DNA of 64,000 bases from Nocardia thailandica NBRC 100428 (GTDB taxonomy: Bacteria > Actinomycetota > Actinomycetes > Mycobacteriales > Mycobacteriaceae): positions 1 through 64,000 of the forward strand of contig NZ_BAGK01000181.1 of NCBI RefSeq assembly GCF_000308795.1, read 5' to 3'. Positions 61,095 to 64,000 of the stretch are shown here, piece after piece. The notes under the pieces are model-generated. The model was not told where the DNA came from. It saw nothing but the letters and a program-made list of their open reading frames with translations, and ran no database searches. Both the position numbers and the translations under genes were made by a program. Position 1 is the stretch's first letter, and each line of letters starts with the position of its first letter.

Positions 61095-61512
61095 CAACGT
61101 GCGCCTGGCGACCATCAGCGACCAGCCGCTCGACCCGGCGCGGGCCGAGGCCGCGGTGACCGGGCCCGAACACGGCGCGGTCGTCGTGTTCACCGGCAAG
61201 GTGCGCGACCACGACGGCGGCCAGGCCGTCTCGGCGCTGGAGTACTCGGCCCATCCCGAGGCCGAACGCTTCCTGCGCCGGTGCTGCGCCGACCTCGCCG
61301 CCGAGAGCGGGCTGCCGGTGGCCGCGGTGCACCGGGTCGGCCCGCTGACCATCGGCGACCTGGCCATCGTGGTCGCGGTGGCGGCCCCGCACCGCGCCGA
61401 GGCCTTCACCACCTGCGCGGCCCTGGTCGACCGGATCAAGCACGAGGTGCCCATCTGGAAGCGGCAGCTCTTCGCCGACGGCCTGTCCGAATGGGTCAAC
61501 GCCTGCGGCTGA
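61084..61512 (+). CDS. moaE: Molybdopterin synthase large subunit
   Basis: A 142-residue MoaE. VVVFTGKVRDHDGGQAVSALEYSAHPEAE has the conserved F-x-G-x-VR-x-H region, and VPIWKRQLFADGLSEWVN near the end carries the catalytic KHEVPIWKR Lys pair. With MoaD it converts the pyranopterin to molybdopterin. It is the last gene of the plus-strand moe/moa operon, and a hairpin 7 nt beyond its stop would end transcription. Confidence 0.95.
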
Positions 61513-61515
61513 GCC

Positions 61516-62526
61516 TCAGCTCGGGGTGTAGCGGTACACCCCGAGCATCGCCTCCCCGCCCGGCGGCTCCGCGCCCTCGAACACCGTGGCGCGCAGGCGT
61601 TTCGCCGCGGTCTCGGTGTCGAGCCCGGCGCCGATGAGCACCAGGTTGGTCTCCCTGGCCTCCCCGCGCGACCAGCCGGCCCGGGTGAACACCACGTGCC
61701 TGCCGACCAGGTGCATCACGAACTTGCGCCGCTGACCGGCGAAGGCGATCACCCCCTTGGCGCGGAAGAGCCCGTCGGGCGGGTCCTCGAGAACGGCGAT
61801 CAGCGCGCGCGGGTCCAGCGGCCGGGACTCGGTGAACGCCAGCGACACGTAGTCGTCGTGCAGGTGCCGGTGCCCGGGATCGTCGTGGTCGTGGTCGTCG
61901 AGCAGCTCGTCGAAACTCAGCTGCTGGGCGACCGCGGGACGCCGCAGCGACACCTCGTCGAACAGCAGGCCCGCGGGCACCCGGCCGTGCGTGGTCGCGT
62001 ACACCGGCACCTGACCGACCCAGCCGGCGATCCGGTCGCGCAGCGCGGCCAGCCCGTCCGCCGACGCCAGATCGGCCTTGTTGACCACCACCAGGTCCGA
62101 CAGCTTCAGCTGCGGCACCAGCTCCGGATGCCGCGCCGCGGCGTCGCCGAAGCCGTCGGCGTCGACCACGGTGACCAGGCCGCCGTAGCCGATGCGCGGC
62201 TGCTCGGTGCCCAGCACCATGCGGATCAGGTTGCGCGGCTCGGCCAGGCCGCTGGCCTCGACGACGATCACGTCGACCTGCGCCTGGGCCAGCCTGCCGA
62301 ACAGCCCGTCGAGCTCGCTCACGTCCACCGCGCAGCACACGCAGCCGTTCCCGAGGGACACCATCGCGTCGACCTGGCCCGCCACGAGCATGGCGTCGAT
62401 GTTCACCGCGCCGAAGTCGTTGACCACCACGCCGATCCGCGTGCCGCGGTTGTCGCGCAGCAGATGGTTGAGCAATGTCGTCTTCCCCGCACCGAGGAAG
62501 CCCGCGACGATGACCACCGGAATCAT
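61516..62526 (-). CDS. CobW/G3E-family metallochaperone GTPase
   Basis: A 336-residue GTPase: Walker A VAGFLGAGKTTLLNHLL, switch region with the metal site GCVCCAVDVSEL (CxCC), VEASGLAEP and base-recognition NKAD. A His/Asp-rich loop (DDHDHDDPGHRHLHDD, near residues 213-228) and a C-terminal CobW_C domain (VIAFAGQRRKFVMHLVGRH) follow. The family moves Zn, Co or Ni to client proteins; the metal here is inferred to be zinc only by analogy. Its last codons overlap the hairpin at 61519-61546. Confidence 0.92.
   Translation of the reverse strand: MIPVVIVAGFLGAGKTTLLNHLLRDNRGTRIGVVVNDFGAVNIDAMLVAGQVDAMVSLGNGCVCCAVDVSELDGLFGRLAQAQVDVIVVEASGLAEPRNLIRMVLGTEQPRIGYGGLVTVVDADGFGDAAARHPELVPQLKLSDLVVVNKADLASADGLAALRDRIAGWVGQVPVYATTHGRVPAGLLFDEVSLRRPAVAQQLSFDELLDDHDHDDPGHRHLHDDYVSLAFTESRPLDPRALIAVLEDPPDGLFRAKGVIAFAGQRRKFVMHLVGRHVVFTRAGWSRGEARETNLVLIGAGLDTETAAKRLRATVFEGAEPPGGEAMLGVYRYTPS
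61519..61546. terminator. Terminator hairpin of moaE, inside the cobW-like gene end
   Basis: GCTCGGGGTGTA (61519-61530) and TACACCCCGAGC (61535-61546) form a perfect 12-bp stem with a 4-nt loop, 7 nt past the moaE stop. It lies in the last codons of the convergent GTPase gene and encodes its GVYRYTPS end. Confidence 0.7.
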
Positions 62527-62556
62527 GGGGCCATTGTCACCCTTACGCGCCTCGGC

Positions 62557-64000
62557 CTACTTCGTCGGGCCGAAGACCATCCCGGCGAGCGTGTAGGCGA
62601 GGTCGATCAGCTCGGAGGTGACGGCGGAGTTGTCCATGCCGAGCGCGGTGGCCAGCGGCATGAGCAGGTCGAGCACCTCGGTCGCCAGGTTGCCCAGCGA
62701 GCTGGGGAAGTCCGTGCCGCCCGACTTCGGCTCGCTCTTGGGCGCGACGCCGCGGTTCTGCGGCAGCGGGGTCTTCTCGGTCTTGGTCGCGGTGGTGGTC
62801 GACCCGCCCGGGGCGGTGCGGACCGGCGCGACCGGCGGGTGGTGCGCGATCGGCGCCCGTGCCGGGGCGACGCCCGGCGTGGTCGTCGCGGCCGGGGCCG
62901 GGGTGGTGGTCGCGGGCGGCGTGATCGTCGTCCCGTCGGCCTGCCCGGTCGCGGGCGGCGTGGTCGTCGTCGGGCCCGTGTCCTCGGCGGCGGCCGGCGG
63001 CGCGGTGGTGGTGGTCGGCGCCGTATCACCCGCCGAGGGGGTGGTGGTCGGCGCGACCGCGGCGGGCGCGGGCGTGGTCGTGGTGGTCGGCGCGGTGCGC
63101 TTCTCCTCCGGGGCGGACGGCTCCGTCGAGGGCGGCGCGCCGGGATCGTCGGCCGAGCCGGTCCCCACGTTCACGCGGTGCGGCCGCGTGGTCGTCGGCG
63201 TCGTGTCCTCGCCGGTGCCCGGCTCGGTGGCGTCGGGCGCGACCGCGGGCACCACGCCGCCCGGCGTGTGCGCGCCGACCGGGGTGGTCACGGGGGTGTC
63301 GAGCAGGTACCCGACCAGTCCGGTGGTGATGGCGATGGCGTGCTTCAGCTGCCCCTCGCGGGTCTCCAGCAGGCTCGCGTCCTCGGCGTTGGCGCCGTTG
63401 CCCATCTCCAGGAACACCAGGGGCACCCGGGTCAGCGCGGGCCCGGCCACGTCGGCCCGGACCTGCAGGCCCTCCCGCACCCCGGCGTAGGTGGCCGGGC
63501 TGAACCCGGCGGCCACGTACGCGTCGCGCACCGCGGTGGACGCGGCGCGGCCGGGACCGGCCTGGACCTGGTCGACGACCGCGTCCGGCACCGGCAGTTC
63601 CGGCACGATCAGATGGAAGCCGCGCTCGGCGGCGGGCGCGCTGTCGGCGTGGATGCTCACCGCAACCGCGGCGCCGGAGTCGCTCGCGACGCGGGCGCGA
63701 TCGTCGACGCACCCGCCCCAGCCCGCGTCGTCGGCGCGGCTGAGCACGACCTGCGCGCCCAGCGCTTCGAGGGCCGCCCGCACCAGCTGGGACACGTCCC
63801 AGTTGATGGTGTGCTCGGGCACGCCGTGCAGGCTGGTCATGCCGGTGGTCTGGCAGTCCTTGAGGCCGCCGCGGCCGTTGTCGACCTGGCGGGTGAGGTC
63901 CTCGGAGTGGGCACTGCCCTGATGTCCGGGGTCGAGGAAGATCGTCTTGCCCGCGAGCTTGCCCGCGGCCTCCGGCGTGGCGGGCGCGCTGTGCGCGGCG
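62557..64000 (-). CDS. N-acetylmuramoyl-L-alanine amidase with Pro/Thr-rich tail, 5' end outside window
   Basis: 480 codons are visible, running off the right edge, so the N-terminus and signal peptide are missing. The Amidase_3 domain shows IFLDPGHQGSAH (first Zn His), HGVPEHTINWDVS (Zn Glu), VSIHADSAPAAERGFHLI (Zn His) and VFLEMGNGANAEDA (catalytic Glu). Disulfide-capable Cys lie in LKDCQTT and GWGGCVDD, as in M. tuberculosis Rv3717. A linker of about 180 residues rich in Thr, Pro and Ala follows, then a short helical C-terminus. It would cut peptidoglycan stems. Confidence 0.9.
   Translation of the reverse strand, partial: AAHSAPATPEAAGKLAGKTIFLDPGHQGSAHSEDLTRQVDNGRGGLKDCQTTGMTSLHGVPEHTINWDVSQLVRAALEALGAQVVLSRADDAGWGGCVDDRARVASDSGAAVAVSIHADSAPAAERGFHLIVPELPVPDAVVDQVQAGPGRAASTAVRDAYVAAGFSPATYAGVREGLQVRADVAGPALTRVPLVFLEMGNGANAEDASLLETREGQLKHAIAITTGLVGYLLDTPVTTPVGAHTPGGVVPAVAPDATEPGTGEDTTPTTTRPHRVNVGTGSADDPGAPPSTEPSAPEEKRTAPTTTTTPAPAAVAPTTTPSAGDTAPTTTTAPPAAAEDTGPTTTTPPATGQADGTTITPPATTTPAPAATTTPGVAPARAPIAHHPPVAPVRTAPGGSTTTATKTEKTPLPQNRGVAPKSEPKSGGTDFPSSLGNLATEVLDLLMPLATALGMDNSAVTSELIDLAYTLAGMVFGPTK
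62745..63300 (-). repeat. Low-complexity Pro/Thr/Ala-rich coding tract in the amidase gene
   Basis: This stretch encodes repeated PTTTT, TTTTP, PAPAA and TTPA-type units between the amidase domain and its C-terminus. Codon repeats such as acc/acg/ccg and gtggtg on the plus strand make the DNA locally repetitive. It probably forms an extended, possibly glycosylated, wall-spanning stalk. Confidence 0.7.

Overview
The window is very GC-rich, densely coded chromosome with GTG/TTG starts, many 1-11 nt gene overlaps and lipobox lipoproteins. Gene content and order point to an actinomycete of the Mycobacteriales, most likely Nocardia or a close relative. The gene order closely follows the Mycobacterium tuberculosis stretch Rv3028c-Rv3055 (assignments from memory): etfBA, a methylglucose-lipopolysaccharide-type cluster, two methyltransferases, echA17, NUDIX, ABC ATPase, serB2, ctaD, fecB, nrdF, nrdHIE, FMN reductase, TetR. 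No rRNA, tRNA, CRISPR array, transposase or integrase was seen. No taxonomic marker allows a species call.

Layout. 1-2.8 kb: a cut-off APH(6)/streptomycin-kinase-like gene, then etfA and etfB. 3-12.7 kb: a SAM methyltransferase, a GH57 branching enzyme and a GT4 glucosyltransferase in one overlapping operon; then a beta-propeller lipoprotein, a left-handed beta-helix acyltransferase, DUF1697 and HhH proteins, two more methyltransferases and an enoyl-CoA hydratase. Together these look like the cytosolic polymethylated glucan (MGLP) locus. 12.7-21.3 kb: NUDIX, ABC ATPase, PTH2-like protein, a chagasin-like lipoprotein, a 0.6 kb gene-free stretch, an MHYT membrane protein, a dienelactone hydrolase, serB2 and ctaD.

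22.3-38.8 kb is the accessory island: an inverted-repeat operator-like site, a 135-aa protein that resembles only the front half of an NRPS adenylation domain, a second site with the same GGGTGGT core, a 4388-aa three-module NRPS (C-A-T-E-C-A-T-C-A-T-E-TE), and a translationally coupled DrrABC-type exporter. It sits between ctaD and fecB, which are neighbours in M. tuberculosis, so it looks inserted into (or lost from) a conserved backbone. The predicted product is a short acylated D-L-D tripeptide. A siderophore role is not shown.

38.9-55 kb: fecB, a TetR/DoxX pair with a perfect operator, a small membrane protein, nrdF, a RelE/Phd-like toxin-antitoxin pair, two tandem Cys-rich lipoproteins, mgtE behind a hairpin-rich leader, a HAD-like protein, an F420-type oxidoreductase, a secreted endoglycoceramidase-like GH5, an RDD protein and nrdHIE. 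nrdF and nrdH each carry a pair of NrdR-box-like palindromes 32 bp apart. 55-64 kb: an FMN reductase/TetR divergent pair, nadE, molybdenum-cofactor genes (moaD, moaA, moeA, a moaC-mogA fusion, moaE), a CobW-type metallochaperone GTPase and a cut-off cell-wall amidase with a long Pro/Thr-rich tail. Strong hairpins separate most convergent transcription units.
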